Shown here piece after piece: positions 46,476-58,889 of a stretch of 64,000 nucleotides of DNA; position 1 is the first letter of the stretch; every line of letters begins with the position of its first letter. Made by a program: the position numbers and the translations under genes. Under the pieces are notes generated by a model. The model saw nothing but the letters and a program-made list of their open reading frames with translations. It ran no database searches and was not told where the DNA came from. The stretch comes from Acanthacorydalis orientalis (taxonomy: Eukaryota; Arthropoda; Insecta; Megaloptera; Corydalidae), in NCBI GenBank assembly GCA_034766995.1, contig CM068313.1:40657496-40721495 (forward strand). The letters are read 5' to 3'.

Positions 46476-47559
46476 TATACAAACACACGCGTGTGTGTAA
46501 TAGATATTGGTTGTGTACATATTACTTTTGAAATGATAAAAAATAAGTAACTTATTTAATAAAAAGAAACTTACATCACCCCATCTACCAACAACATCAA
46601 GAAGATCATTTCTTCCAAGTGATAAATCTACAATACATTTATTGACAGCTTTGCTACTTCTTTCAGGTGTTAAATCATCTTCGGCAATTTCTACCCATCC
46701 TAATGATCGAACTGCAAATCTAATTGGACGTTCTTTTGAATCAGGTTCAGCTCTAGCAGGATAACTACGTCTTCTGTAAGAAAAGCAATGATGTTAAAAT
46801 ATTTAAAAGTAAATATAACTGTAGAATTAAAAACAGTTCAAGACGAACTTACTTAAAAGCTAAGTCATCTTTTTTTTTACGTTCTTCTAAATCCATATCT
46901 AATGCAGAGCTTGTACTACTTCTTGTTACTGAAGTTATTATACCTGATTCATATTTTAATAACTGAAATTTAAATAAGGCATTAAGTAAAACGACTTTAA
47001 ACTGAATTATAAAACTCTTACATTATCGCCATCTTTATTTGAAGATTTTCTGTTATCTTTCACACTAGGCGGCATTTCAGGAGGTTCTCTTTGAATTGTT
47101 CCACTTTTTATGTGCCAATAATATGGTCCATCATTATCTAGATTAAAAAAAAAACATGCAAATGAAAAATAAATAATCTGATAATAAAACAATATAACAA
47201 ATTCATAAGTCTATACATTTGTTTGACATATTTGTATTTTTGAAATAAGTTACTTACAAAATATAATTAATAATAATAACAAATATATTATGTTCGGAAT
47301 AAAAGATATATGAACTTAAAAGGATACTGTACCTTCATGTTTTTCCCATCCAGGTGGTAAACTATCATCTCTGCGTTCTTCACCTGGTGATTCAGGTGCA
47401 GTTTGTTGTCCCAAAGGATTGCCATGCTGTCGTCGTTTGACTGGTACAGCATACAAGTCGTTGTTGAGTTGGCCTTGAATATGTGGAACTCCAGTGCCAT
47501 TGTCACTAATTTCACAGCTTTCTAAATTGTCCCGAATTATTGAAGATTTTTCACAAATG
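44413..47559 (-). CDS. Fe65: Fe65/APBB adaptor protein (WW + two PTB domains), nine exons in this span
   Basis: Exons in transcript order: 47559-47333, 47137-47022, 46962-46853, 46773-46575, 46423-46296, (microexon 45980-45975), 45585-45335, 45231-45032, 44940-44761, 44568-44413; every intron is GT-AG and all phases agree. With the upstream exon at 50922-51092 the visible protein is 578 residues. Domains: WW (LPPGWEKHE...GPYYWH, about residues 126-155); PTB1 (FAVRSLGWVEIAEDDL, IRVWGVGRDNGR, DFAYVARD, CHVFRC; about 222-360); PTB2 (ILRAQYLGSTQVAQATGMDV, CRVRYLSFLGIG, FIMHTA, FHCEP, LRYQKCLDA; about 407-540). In mammals PTB2 binds the YENPTY motif of APP, PTB1 binds LRP1 and Tip60, and WW binds Mena and Abl; an APPL-like receptor is the expected insect partner. 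Oddity: the second signature Trp of the WW domain is Arg (GTIQREPP). The tail is basic (TGRRTRGSES). The start codon lies upstream of what I can define. Confidence 0.95.
45975..45980 (-). CDS. Fe65: 6-nt microexon of Fe65 (adds Glu-Arg in PTB1)
   Basis: Minus strand: GGCTGACACAG|AGAAAG|GTAAAT. The intron between exons 46423-46296 and 45585-45335 starts at GGA AG|GTAAAC and ends AG|G GAT TTT. Skipping gives Gly-Arg-Asp-Phe; inclusion gives GGA AGA GAA AGG GAT, Gly-Arg-Glu-Arg-Asp-Phe, in frame. Vertebrate APBB1 has a neuron-specific 6-nt microexon at the same junction, producing the same GR-ER-DFAYVA sequence. Upstream lie a T-rich stretch and GTGGTGGTGGTTGGC before the acceptor. Its use is inferred; no transcript data are available here. 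Confidence 0.8.
46430..46500. repeat. (TA)n(CA)n microsatellite in an Fe65 intron
   Basis: A short TA run passes into CACACA and ends with ACACGCGTGTGTGT, a palindromic CA/TG switch. Confidence 0.85.
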
Positions 47560-48022
47560 CTGAAATTATAAATTACAGTCATTAAGGGTGAATACCAATT
47601 TCATGTAATTGAAAAAAAAATTCATACAAAGATTTGTAACAATTATATTTTTTATATTATATCCAATGCATTACATCATTCCTTACGATCTTACATATAT
47701 TATAAGAATCTTATTACATTTATGTATATTAAGAAATTGTGTTTACTCATTATTTTGGTTTTCTAGTATAAAATCTGTGTACACAAAAATTTAACCTATG
47801 TTAAAGTATTAAAAGTGATCAATTCTACTTCCGTAGTTTTCTAATAGATTCTTATTTTTTTGTGATATTATATACTGTGTAAAAATTACCTTATAAAACA
47901 TTTTAATTTTCCCAGTAGATTTTATACAGTTTATCACCACAGAACTTTTTCCAATCTGACAAGTATTAAGTTTGTATTTTTACAAAATTATAAATAACGT
48001 AGTTAAACATTTTTAATGTTAT

Positions 48023-48117
<95 letters not shown>

Positions 48118-48435
48118 CTCAGCCATTAAACTCAGAGCTCCAAGTTACGAAATACTTTAGAATTTTTCGGTAATTTATATATTGGTCATTGCCGTGAAAT
48201 ATTGATAGAAAACACTGATTAAATAATTCCAAACTGGGATTTTGATATAAAACACAAAACATTTTATTGAAATGATTTCAATCGCTATTTATTTGGCTAT
48301 TAAATTATTTACTTTATGATTCGTCATTATTAATAATTGGAATTAAATAGATATACTTCGTAAATTTATTGATATCAACTTCGAAGATGTTCTGAACTAT
48401 TTTGTGCTTTGTAATACAAACAAACAAACACACAC

Positions 48436-48515
<80 letters not shown>

Positions 48516-50921
48516 ACAAACATAAATACGTCTGTGCGTGGCGATGAACACGGTAACCGGATGAAGTGCAGATGAACACGGAAATGTGTTTGTACAAATA
48601 TAGCACTTTATATTTTAAGCTGTGAACTTTCATTAGATCGTACACAATCGATAATCTCGGCGCCAACTGGTTTTATGTGACTGACTCATGAGTCGTCCTG
48701 GTACTAAAATCTCAGTTAAAACGGATATAACAAGTCAATGAACTTCTTCTTACAACTTTCAAATTGCTGTTGTACAGAGTATAAGAGCTTTTATTGCCAC
48801 TAAACAAATTCGTCTTACAGTCGAACTAATTAATATTCTGAGTGATTATGTTTTTTTTTTCAAAAAAGCCAATGATTACATATTTCAAACAGACAAAGGT
48901 AATTGTAGAAAAGTTGTAGAAAAAATGTAATTAATTAAAATATGAAATATTTTCACTAAATAATAGTTATTTTACTAGAAAAATTATAAGTAAGAACAAA
49001 TTTGATTTCTCGAAATGTATTAGTTATCAATAAAATGCAAAAGTTCTTTACGGCCTTTAAAATAATGAACATTGCACAGAAGAGTACAATTTTATGACAG
49101 AAAAATAATATTGAATTAAAAGTCTTATAATTTCAAGATAGGGAGGTTAAAAAAATAATTATATAAAAATAATAAAAACCCACATTTCTTGTCACTCTGT
49201 CCTACGGGAAAAGTGAGTATCTATGGTGGCAGCTCATAGGTTTCAAGCTTAATTCATTAACCTTTGTCAGCTCATAGGTTTCAAGTTTAAAACATTAAGT
49301 TTTGTTCTTAGGCATTTTTATGTTTAAATATATTAGGTTGTAAAAATCAATACACAGTTTTCTCTTTCTATGTTCCCGTCAATTTTGATAGGCTATATAC
49401 TGTTTATAAAAATAAAAAGAAACATGTAACTCTCTTTTTTTAATTTATTTGAAATAATATTTATAGCTTAGTCTTGGTAATAGTAAATCACTTGAGTATT
49501 TCCCTGTCACGACTAATTTAGGATCTTGAACCAACCTCAAATAGTTTATTAAACAGTTCTGCAAGCTACTATTCTTTCAGTAAGCTACTTGATGTTAGAT
49601 TTAAAAATCGAAATTATCCGTGGCATATAAATAAAATATTCAAATGATTGACTAGGATTAACCTCACCACAAAATACACCAAGGTGATCACGTGTACAAA
49701 ACAAGCAATTATATTTTTAATATTTATACCGATGTATGAATTAAAGTTTTCTAAGCATTTTTTAAAAAAATAAATACTGAATGGAAGGTAGATGCTGGAA
49801 AACTGATTTTGTTTGATAAATAGGATAGTAGATAATTTTAAAAATTATATGTCTACAACTGATTACTTATGTACAAAAATGTTTCATTTTACATATTTAT
49901 TACAAAAATAATATGGGAAAATATCGTATGCATTACAACATTAATTTAATTATGATTTGAGAAAATCGCTTTAACTTATTTAATACGCTCTGGTCTTTAC
50001 AATATTGAAAATCCTTTTTGAAAATTTTCTATCAAATTTCCTATTTGAATCCGTTTCAAAATTGTGTCTGTAACATCACTATGATCCTCTAGTATTTTAT
50101 TTAAATTTTTGCTTTCAGAGATATTTAAACAAAATATTTGATATATAATCCAAGTATAAAATAGAGAAAAGTAATTAATTAAATAATTGTATAGATATTT
50201 TAGTATTAATAAGAAAATAAGTAGAATGTAGAATTTGAAAAAACATTTTTTTCAAAACTGTTATCGTTTGAAATGTATTTGAGTAATACAATCTTAGGTT
50301 ATTAAATGCTTAAGAAATTACAAATTTTATGGTCAAAGTTCAAGGATCAAAATTGACCAAAAATGCGATTTAGACATTGTACTTGACGTACTTAAGTGAA
50401 TATTTAAAAACAGCAATTAATAGTGATCATATTTTCTTCTCTTAATAGAAGAAAATGAGAAAATACGAAATAAAAAAATGATAAAGTACATTGCGTTATG
50501 TTCTCGTGATGAGGAGCAAAATCATTATAGAACAAAAGGTTATATGATGCACATGACAATATGTCGCTCTTACTTTTTATTTATTACAAAAATATAAATT
50601 TAATATCGTTTTATACAACCCGAGTGATAAACAGTTAAATAATGTTAATGAAAATTTAATGTTTATTTATAAGAAAATTTAGCTGCATCATTGCTATATT
50701 ATTGAAGAAATGTTAAAAGATGGTTTGTAAACATTTTCTTCTGCAATTACATTTTATTCTTGAGAACATAATGGAATTTAAAGGGAGACATCGGGATTTA
50801 TATTTTCAAGAATTCTATTTCGTGCAAAATGAAACAAATAACAATATATGAAATCTATCCAATATAAACATAGGACAATATATATGTACGTGATACAATC
50901 CTAATCTGTCAGCTTACGTAC
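47560..50921 (-). other. long Fe65 intron
   Basis: From the donor at 50921 to the acceptor at 47560. It contains (TA)n at 48026-48116 and a (CA)n(TA)n tract at about 48428-48513. I found no further exon with matching phase, though a very short one could be missed. Confidence 0.55.
48026..48116. repeat. (TA)n microsatellite, ~91 bp
   Basis: One of the longest pure TA runs in the window. Confidence 0.97.
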
Positions 50922-51092
50922 TTGCTGGCGTGTTGTGTTGTATTGCTGTGTAGCCCTGCGATCAGGTCTGGTCTCAGCGGTGTTTGGCAGCCGCTATTGT
51001 TCTCTTCATTGGTCAGATCCGGACCCATGCCACCTCCACCACCACCACCATCACTACTATCACCCCCACTCTCGTTGCCGTTAAGGCCGGCC
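50922..51092 (-). CDS. Fe65: upstream coding exon of Fe65, Gly/Asp/Ser-rich N-terminal region
   Basis: Minus-strand acceptor CTGTTTGTTGCAG, 171 bases, then donor CAGCAA|GTACGT. The open frame reads AGLNGNESGGDSSDGGGGGG, continuing with M-PDLTNEENNSGCQ and TPLRPDLIAGLHSNTTQHAS. Of its two possible donors, AA|GTACGT leaves two bases, exactly what the next exon (starting C ATT TGT) needs to make Asn. The island is far GC-richer than its surroundings, as coding exons are here. The seven-glycine run is encoded mostly by GGT. It is acidic and disordered, like the N-terminal region of Fe65 proteins. The exon's first base completes a codon begun in an exon I could not find. A plus-strand frame over the same bases (proline-rich) is the shadow of this exon. 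Confidence 0.75.
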
Positions 51093-51388
51093 CTGCAACA
51101 AACAGCAGGACGTCTACACCCTTAACTTATTATTTTATTTTTTAAACAAAATGCAACAAGTGTGGGATGGAGTGCGGGGTTGTGGCATGAGAGGACCGAA
51201 AAGGTGTGTGCTATTTACTTTTGTATGATTGGGAAAATCATTTAGGTACAATGAGTATGTTATGACAATGACGTTGGTTAAAAAAATATATTAAATTTAA
51301 TGCTTTCATTATGTGGAGGGAATGAGTTAATGTGATGTTTATATATAACATTTAAAGTTTCGTATTTAAACAGAGTATACTATGTACA

Positions 51389-51456
<68 letters not shown>

Positions 51457-52064
51457 GTGTGTGCATGTACACATTAAAGTTCACATCTATTTACTTGCAC
51501 GGTGAAAATATAAAAACATAGTGGTGGATAAGTTATAGAAAATATCTATTTTATTTAAATGGGAATTCTTTTCTAATCAAAAATTTATTATAGAGTGAAT
51601 ATAAATATCTGATTGTCAATTTATCTTTCCATTATACGGAATGTTGGTTAAAATAATTAAAATGTTTATTTTCTTATCATTAAATCCATATTGTATATGT
51701 ATATATTTGTATGTATATATATATATATACGTACATGTACTCAAGCATTAGTTTAATGCTAAAAACATAAAAATTTTAATTACTTTAACCAATATATTTT
51801 AATACAATAGTTTAGTACAGTAGTTTCCATTTTTTTTTATAAAAGCTAATTTGACAATGAATATTCAGATTATTAATAAAAAAAAATGTGTTTTTTTCTA
51901 AATTTTTGAATGGACTTTTTTATCAGTTTTAATTAATAATGTAATAGGAAAAAAATTTTTATGCTATTTGAACAAATACATTATAAATATTCAAAAATGA
52001 TCTATTTTACTTTTTCCTTTTAATATCAACTAGATATGCGTATATACTAGAAATATACGTATAT

Positions 52065-52106
<42 letters not shown>

Positions 52107-52578
52107 GTATGTTTGTATATATATATATATATACTTATACAAAAAATATTATAAATATAATTTGACCATTACCACCATACCAAGGACATACAAAAAAACG
52201 AAAAAGACTAAAAATAAATTTTCTTACATTATAAATTACTATTTCTTAAATCGTAATATTGTTGTATTATAGTATTTAATGAGTTATCAGAGAGCAGAAC
52301 ACTTTGCTGTTAACATTGTCGATTTCGCTTATATTACTATTTAAACCGAATTCTCTTATATTTTTTAATGCTGCATTTGTTGTAATTAAAGTACGACACG
52401 AATTTAGTAGCCCTGTACCGCAGTCCAGTGGTAACAAGTTCGTTAAATCATCCACGATCCCTGAAATGTCGTTATTGTTATAATAATTTTTTTTAAAGTA
52501 TTTACATCAACTATAGCGTAATAATTAATCTGACATAAATTGTGTGTGTGTATGTAAATATATATATATACATGTATA

Positions 52579-52623
<45 letters not shown>

Positions 52624-52845
52624 GTATAAACTTTTTGAGACAATATATTCTTCATAATTTGAATTTGTTATCACTGTTTTTTATGTTTCTATTTATAACT
52701 GCTTCCATGTTTTTATGCTTATGTTACTATAGCTGTATTGTCTAGTTTTTGTTTTACGTTATATTTTATTAAACAAAACGAATAATTTCAAGTCATTAAA
52801 TTTATTTATAATTCCTTACATATATTGATACATACATACATACAT

Positions 52846-52909
<64 letters not shown>

Positions 52910-53417
52910 CACACTCACATTGTAATTATATTCGATTCTGATTTATACATAACTATTTTGGTCTTCGATCTGATCGTTTGAAATATATTCTAATTTAATG
53001 TAACCCCTTCTCGTGTAAGTGGAGCATGAAAGAGTAATTGGTCCGCACAGACATGCGATTAAATCAAATAGGGTCTTGTGTCAAAGGTCACGTTATAAAA
53101 AGAAAAATTAATACGTTCAAACAGCCAATAAGAAATCACAAGTTTAATTTAAATGTTATTTACGGATAACTCCGTTTTGGTTATGTTTATGTACATAAAA
53201 AATAAAGGAAATAATGAAAGAATGCACATTGTGCAGTTTAATTAAAAATGCGTTGGTTACGTTAAAGAAATTATAAACAATGTGAATTTTGTATTAGGGT
53301 TTCCAAGTGTTTTTTACTGAAATAATCAATTTAAAAAAATGCAAGTTGAATATGAATTGACTTTATGTAATGCATTGATTTTTATCGGATTTTTCATTTA
53401 TTTCTTGTACATTTAAG

Positions 53418-53465
<48 letters not shown>

Positions 53466-53646
53466 CTGATTAAATTTAGGTTTCCATACGAAAGTATAAA
53501 AAATAACGCAAAAATAAAAAAAAACATATTCCTTCATTTAGAATTTTAGTAATGAATTGAACTAAAATACTAAATAAAAATTAACATGACTTTTTTTAAC
53601 CCCTGCGCCTTCTTTTAGTACTTCCACGTGGAAGTCAAAATTGAAT

Positions 53647-53722
<76 letters not shown>

Positions 53723-53798
53723 TTGCTTGGTTATTGGGGTTTTAGGGCGCTTCGACAGCAAATGTTATTAGCATCCAATATATGTATGTGTGTATGTG

Positions 53799-53867
<69 letters not shown>

Positions 53868-54944
53868 CAGTTATATATTAAATATGCAAATTCCAATTTG
53901 GGGAAATGAGGAACGTAAAGATAGTGCTTGATTTGAGTTTGTAATCAGAAAAGACACACTGCAATACATACACATATATTGATTGTGTTCAGTTATTTTT
54001 ATTCTTAATGCTCTAGAATTTCTCTCTATTTATAAAAAAATAAATCTTTCCATTTCTAAATGATTTTCATTTTTTTTTGTGCCCTAATTATAGTTTATAA
54101 AGATATTAACTGAAATACATAAATACGATAGTAAGTCACAAAGTAAGAGGTCATTTAAGACGAAAAAAACCTCTTATACGACTACATACAGGACTATTAT
54201 TAAGATCATTTTTTCTATACTAATCCTCCTGACTTTTTGCTCTTTCTTGCTTCTATACTAATTCTCCTAACTTCTATGCATTCGGTCTTACGTTTACGTT
54301 TTCTTGCGATTTTAGATGCAACCCCGGAAGAAATATTTTTGGCTCTTACGTAGTCACTCTTGTACCATATTAATGTCCCCCCAATCAAAAATAAACCTTT
54401 ATTTTCCCAACTCTTCTTTTATTGGCCCCAAAAATGGAAATCACTTACTGTTAGTGCTAAATCGAGATTGAATAATGGGTGATTCAGAAACATAAGTTTA
54501 GATCTTGAATATGTTTCATTGATTATGTGACGACACAATGCAAGAGTGGCTGAACAAACGATCAACATTTTTCTTCTAAGACGGAATAAAATTATTTTTG
54601 TTATTTAGGGTTTAAGGACGCGTCGACATTTAAATTCATTACCGCCAACTAACTATTGAATTAAATGCTTAAAAGTTAAGGTAAATTACGTAGAAATATG
54701 TCCTTAATAAAAATCGTGCCAGTAGAATAAGCGATTTGTATATCTTAAACGGCCTTCAGTTTTTGACCTGCCGTATTATCGTATTTATTTATTTCAATTA
54801 ATATGAAAATGATTAATTATAATTAGAAATATCCCATAAAAGAAAATGTAAAAGATTTACGTATTGTTATTTAAATTTAATTACTATTATATCTAAAATG
54901 TTTTGTCTTATGCATTTAATTTATAACAAAATAGTATATATATA
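51093..54944. other. AT-rich spacer or upstream Fe65 intron
   Basis: No exon I can support. It is dense in TA microsatellites: about 51393-51453, 52068-52104, 52580-52618, 52854-52905, 53420-53462, 53650-53721 and 53810-53865. A G-rich patch at 51160-51205 has no convincing splice context. Two loosely similar patches (GGCGCTTCGAC near 53746, GACGCGTCGAC near 54617) may be repeat debris. Confidence 0.5.
53650..53721. repeat. (TA)n microsatellite, ~72 bp
   Basis: Pure TA run following GAATTGCCA. Confidence 0.97.
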
Positions 54945-55445
54945 TATATTGGGTTTATTAATTAACTTGGTGCCATTTTTATACAAACTGAATCTTTATG
55001 GGAAAATTGAATACTTTTCAATCTTCAAAATATCCCTCATTACTTTGTATAACTTTACTCCGTCTGTTGGGTATCTAACGAACCCCTAGTCGAAAAAAGA
55101 TTGCGGTTTTGAACCGATGAAGTTGTAACGCATTGTCGGACCTCTCCTACTGATATAGCATTTTTTGCACGTTTTATGCGTCACAACACCTTTCCTCAAA
55201 GCTGGACAAATCATTTACGCGGCTACGGCACAGGCTTTTTTTTTGACTGGAATGCGGAAAGTATGCAATCCCTAATATGCTGCTTTACGGACGTTGCCGT
55301 GTTCACTACTGTTTTGTGAGGTTATGCCAACTGTTCAGCCAAGATATGTAATGTTTTTAAATGTTAAGTTTGGAACTTTAAAATCCCAAAATGACAAGAA
55401 AATATTTTAATTTTAAACAGCGTTTTGATTAATTTAATTTAAAGG
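54945..55445 (-). mobile_element. dispersed repeat copy B, probable mariner 3'-end remnant
   Basis: Homologous in inverted orientation to 4120-4470. Its left end reads TTGGGTTTATTAATTAACTT then GGTGCCATTTTTATAC, which resembles a mariner terminal repeat, and the minus-strand translation near it (KNGTKLINKP) looks like the region just after a mariner stop codon. No intact frame remains. Confidence 0.5.
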
Positions 55446-55479
55446 ATTATTTTAAAGAATTAATTTTCACACCTAATAT

Positions 55480-55512
<33 letters not shown>

Positions 55513-55557
55513 CATATATGTATGTATGTATATGTATGTATGTATATGTATGTATGT

Positions 55558-55611
<54 letters not shown>

Positions 55612-56273
55612 CGTATATATATATATAATGGTCTATTTTTATATTTTCACGTGCTTATGGAAATGTGGAAAAAATCACACGTTATGTTACTGCATTTGTG
55701 CCACCTTGAGTCTGATTTATATATATGCGGTGCGGATTTTTAACTTGATAATACTTCCGATACTTCACACGCGTTTCGCGGGCTATACATAAATCATTCA
55801 TGTGCTCGATAAGGCGTTGATAATTAAAATTAGAATTTGGTTTATGCGTATTTTCTAACTGCGTACGTTCTATGTATTCGTTTCGACTTGGCGCTCTATG
55901 CGTTATCAGTGTGCGTTTCAGTAGACGTCCTCTAACCTTAAATCAAATTTCTACTCATACTTGAAATTGGAACACGCAAGCGGTATAATCGACATATTAC
56001 TACGACCGTACCAATTTAAATTGCTTCAATTAATAAGTAATTTTATTGAACGATGCTAGTCGGCGCTCCATCCAATCTCGATACAAAATTTGATGTTTTC
56101 GAAAATTTGCAATAAATAAAAATTCATGGAAATATTTATTTTTTGAGTGAAGTGTTTACTATTAATAATCAGATGTTGTATTAAAATACGTCATATTAAA
56201 TATCAAATAACGGAAACGACGAAAAAGAAAGTTAAGTTTCTAAAAATAAGGATTATTTCATTTTTAAAAATAT
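55446..56273. other. spacer with CA/TA/TATG microsatellites and a GC-richer patch
   Basis: (CA)n-(TA)n-(TATG)n tract at about 55480-55605. From 55795 to 56090 composition is more balanced (TATCAGTGTGCGTTTCAGTA, TAGTCGGCGCTCCATCC), possibly regulatory, but with no recognisable gene. Confidence 0.45.
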
Positions 56274-56870
56274 AAGGTTGGCAGGAAAATAATTATAGTT
56301 TTTGTTTTCTGAATTTTAATATTATTTTTTTTCAATGAAACTGTCATTTCATCGTGTTCATGTTAATATAATTTTAAAGTGCATTTTTCGATCTGTATTT
56401 TGATATAAACGAATTTAGTTTTATTAGTAATTTTGATTCAAATTGGGATATTGAATTAAAGATGGAAAAAGAAGCAAATAAGAGCATTTTTTTTATATTA
56501 ATTTAAAACGTATTATATACGTTTTTTTATATTAGTTTTAAACGGGCGGTGAAGCAGCAAAATCTGCTCGTAAACTAGACGATGTTTTTGGTGTGGGCAC
56601 TGTAAAGGAACGTATGGAGCAATGGGTGGTTCTAAAAAATTCGTACTGGGGACGAGAGCCTTGAAGATGAAGAAGGTCGCGAGTGTCCTTCTTCAGTTTA
56701 TAACGACCAACTGAAGGCGTTACTTAAATCAGAATCATGCACAATTCGAGAGCTTGCACAAAAGATAGACGTTAGTCATTCAACAGTTCTGGATCACTTA
56801 AAACCACTTAAATTAAAAAATGTATATGAATTTGGAAGCCATACGCTGCAATTATTTTTCTACCAACCTA
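56274..56870 (+). mobile_element. internally deleted mariner element, ~600 bp
   Basis: Terminal repeats: left AAGGTTGGCAGGAAAATAAT, right reverse-complemented TAGGTTGGTAGAAAAATAAT, with TA on each side. Between them the plus strand keeps only the transposase N-terminus: GGEAAKSARKLDDVFGVGTV in one frame, then TGDESLEDEEGRE-like sequence and IRELAQKIDVSHSTVLDHLK (helix-turn-helix) in another. The catalytic region is deleted. Confidence 0.85.
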
Positions 56871-57379
56871 ATAACTAAGATATGTAAAAATAAGGATATA
56901 CTGACAGTGGCTGACATTGCATGCTATTTAAATATGCATACTTGAAAAATATTTTAATAATATTTTTTTTAATGTTTAATAAAAACTAAGTAATTAAAAT
57001 ATACTCCACGTAGTGCTTTTGGTTTAATTTTTTATCAATAAAATCTATTAAAATACATTTAATTAGAATGATCGATGGAAAATCAAAATCTGTTGAAATA
57101 AATAAATTAATTACTAATAATTGGAATAAATGTAAATGATATAATTACCAAAAGAAGTGTGCCTTACATACAGATTTCTTTAAATATTTTCATTTCCGTG
57201 TAAATTCCTGTATATATTCCTTCATTATAACTTTATTTCCTACAAAACCACATATTACAAGTGAATAAAATCTGTTATGCCATAAATGTAAAACCCTTCA
57301 AACATAAAAGAGCTCTGCTGTTTGCTTTTGCGTTGGTTTTATTATCTACTTGAAGGGGATTTATGCCAATTTGTTGTGG
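56871..57379. other. AT-rich spacer
   Basis: No feature recognised. Confidence 0.5.
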
Positions 57380-57500
57380 TGTACATAACCGCCACCATAT
57401 TGGAGCAACAGTCTCCGTTATACAGCTCCGTTACGACCATAACACAACATGGCGGCAAGAATTGTTATATAATGTACTACGACAGGATTTTATTCATGTG
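57380..57500. promoter_or_regulatory. possible promoter island with YY1-type site
   Basis: A GC-richer patch containing AACCGCCACCATATTGG (~57388-57404) and ACATGGCGGCAAG (57447-57459), the latter a close match to the YY1/Pho consensus AAGATGGCGGC. Such sites cluster at transcription starts. It could be an upstream promoter of Fe65 (minus) or of a gene outside the window. No TATA box or exon is clear. Confidence 0.3.
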
Positions 57501-58354
57501 ATCGTGTCTGCAATGTGAAAAGAAACGAAGATATCAAACGTACGGTATATGTATTATAATATTCTTTTGATATCGTGTGCGTTTCGGAAGGTTAATGCAG
57601 ATTTAAATCCGTGCGAATGAAAGATGGATGGATAAAGCACGTTTAAGTTTATACAGCGTACGTTTTGATTCTTAAAAATGGTTCACTTATTATTTGAGGG
57701 TGTTTTTTATTTGCTCAGAATTTATTTACATGTATTCCAATTTGGTGAATACCCAAAAAAACCTTTATGATATTTTTCAAGTTTTATGCGCCAACTCAAT
57801 TTGCACACTCCGTTAATTAAAAACACATATCAATAAGTTTTTTTTTGCAATTGGTCGTAAAATGTTTATATAAAATAAGAAATGGATTAATTATTTTAAA
57901 GAGCCGAACAATTTGAGCAAACTAATTGGGTATTTTATCATAAGTTCAATAATAGAGAAAAAAGAGACCGGTATCATTTTTTGTTTATGTTTCTTCTTCA
58001 TTACCTGTGCCATAAGTTAATAAATTACAAATGACGGGTGTAATTTTGTTTGTAAACCTTTACACTATTGTTCACATATTGTTGTCTATTACATTTTTGG
58101 ACATAAATAAAAAAAAATACAATTAACAAGTTCTGCGATTAATAAATTAAAGGAAGTTGTAAAGGCATGTAATATGTATATTTTATATTAAATATACATA
58201 AAAACAATGAGCGAATCTTACAATTTTCATAACAGTTACACACAGAAAAAAAATATTTATTTAGGGAGGAAATAATTAGAAGAGAACATATTAATAAAAA
58301 ATATTCACGGAAGAAAATTTTACTTTTATAATTGTGTACCATACATGCATACAT

Positions 58355-58406
<52 letters not shown>

Positions 58407-58806
58407 GTTCACAAATACATAATGCTTTTACATATATAAATAATATTTTAATATATTTTCATGTGAATATAAAACAATGTTTATGTTAATTTATAAGTCA
58501 TGCAAATTATTTAGTTTTATATTAGTAAGGTGAACACATTAATCTCGCTTATCTTTAAAAAATTTAAATATTATTATGTATTTTATAAGCGATACTTACA
58601 AAATAGAAATAGTCACAAAATTCAATTTTTATAAGAAACAGATTTTTTTAACTTTATACTAAGTATATAATATACATATGTATTGGAAAGTATATAAAAA
58701 ACTACTTATTTGAGATAACATTCAAGAAATAATTAAATTAATTTATATGAGTAATAATTCAATCTAATTTAAATGAAAGTAAAACATATATAGATAGGAA
58801 TATGAA

Positions 58807-58886
<80 letters not shown>
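57501..58886. other. AT-rich spacer with long (TA)n
   Basis: (TA)n at about 58360-58405 and 58808-58886. No gene seen. Confidence 0.55.
58808..58886. repeat. (TA)n microsatellite abutting a mariner end
   Basis: TA run of about 79 bp; the mariner terminal repeat begins directly at its right end. Confidence 0.95.

Positions 58887-58889
<3 letters not shown>

Noticed and set aside
50922..51125. Plus-strand proline-rich 67-codon frame
   Set aside because: Antisense shadow of the glycine-rich Fe65 exon, which has matching splice sites and phase.
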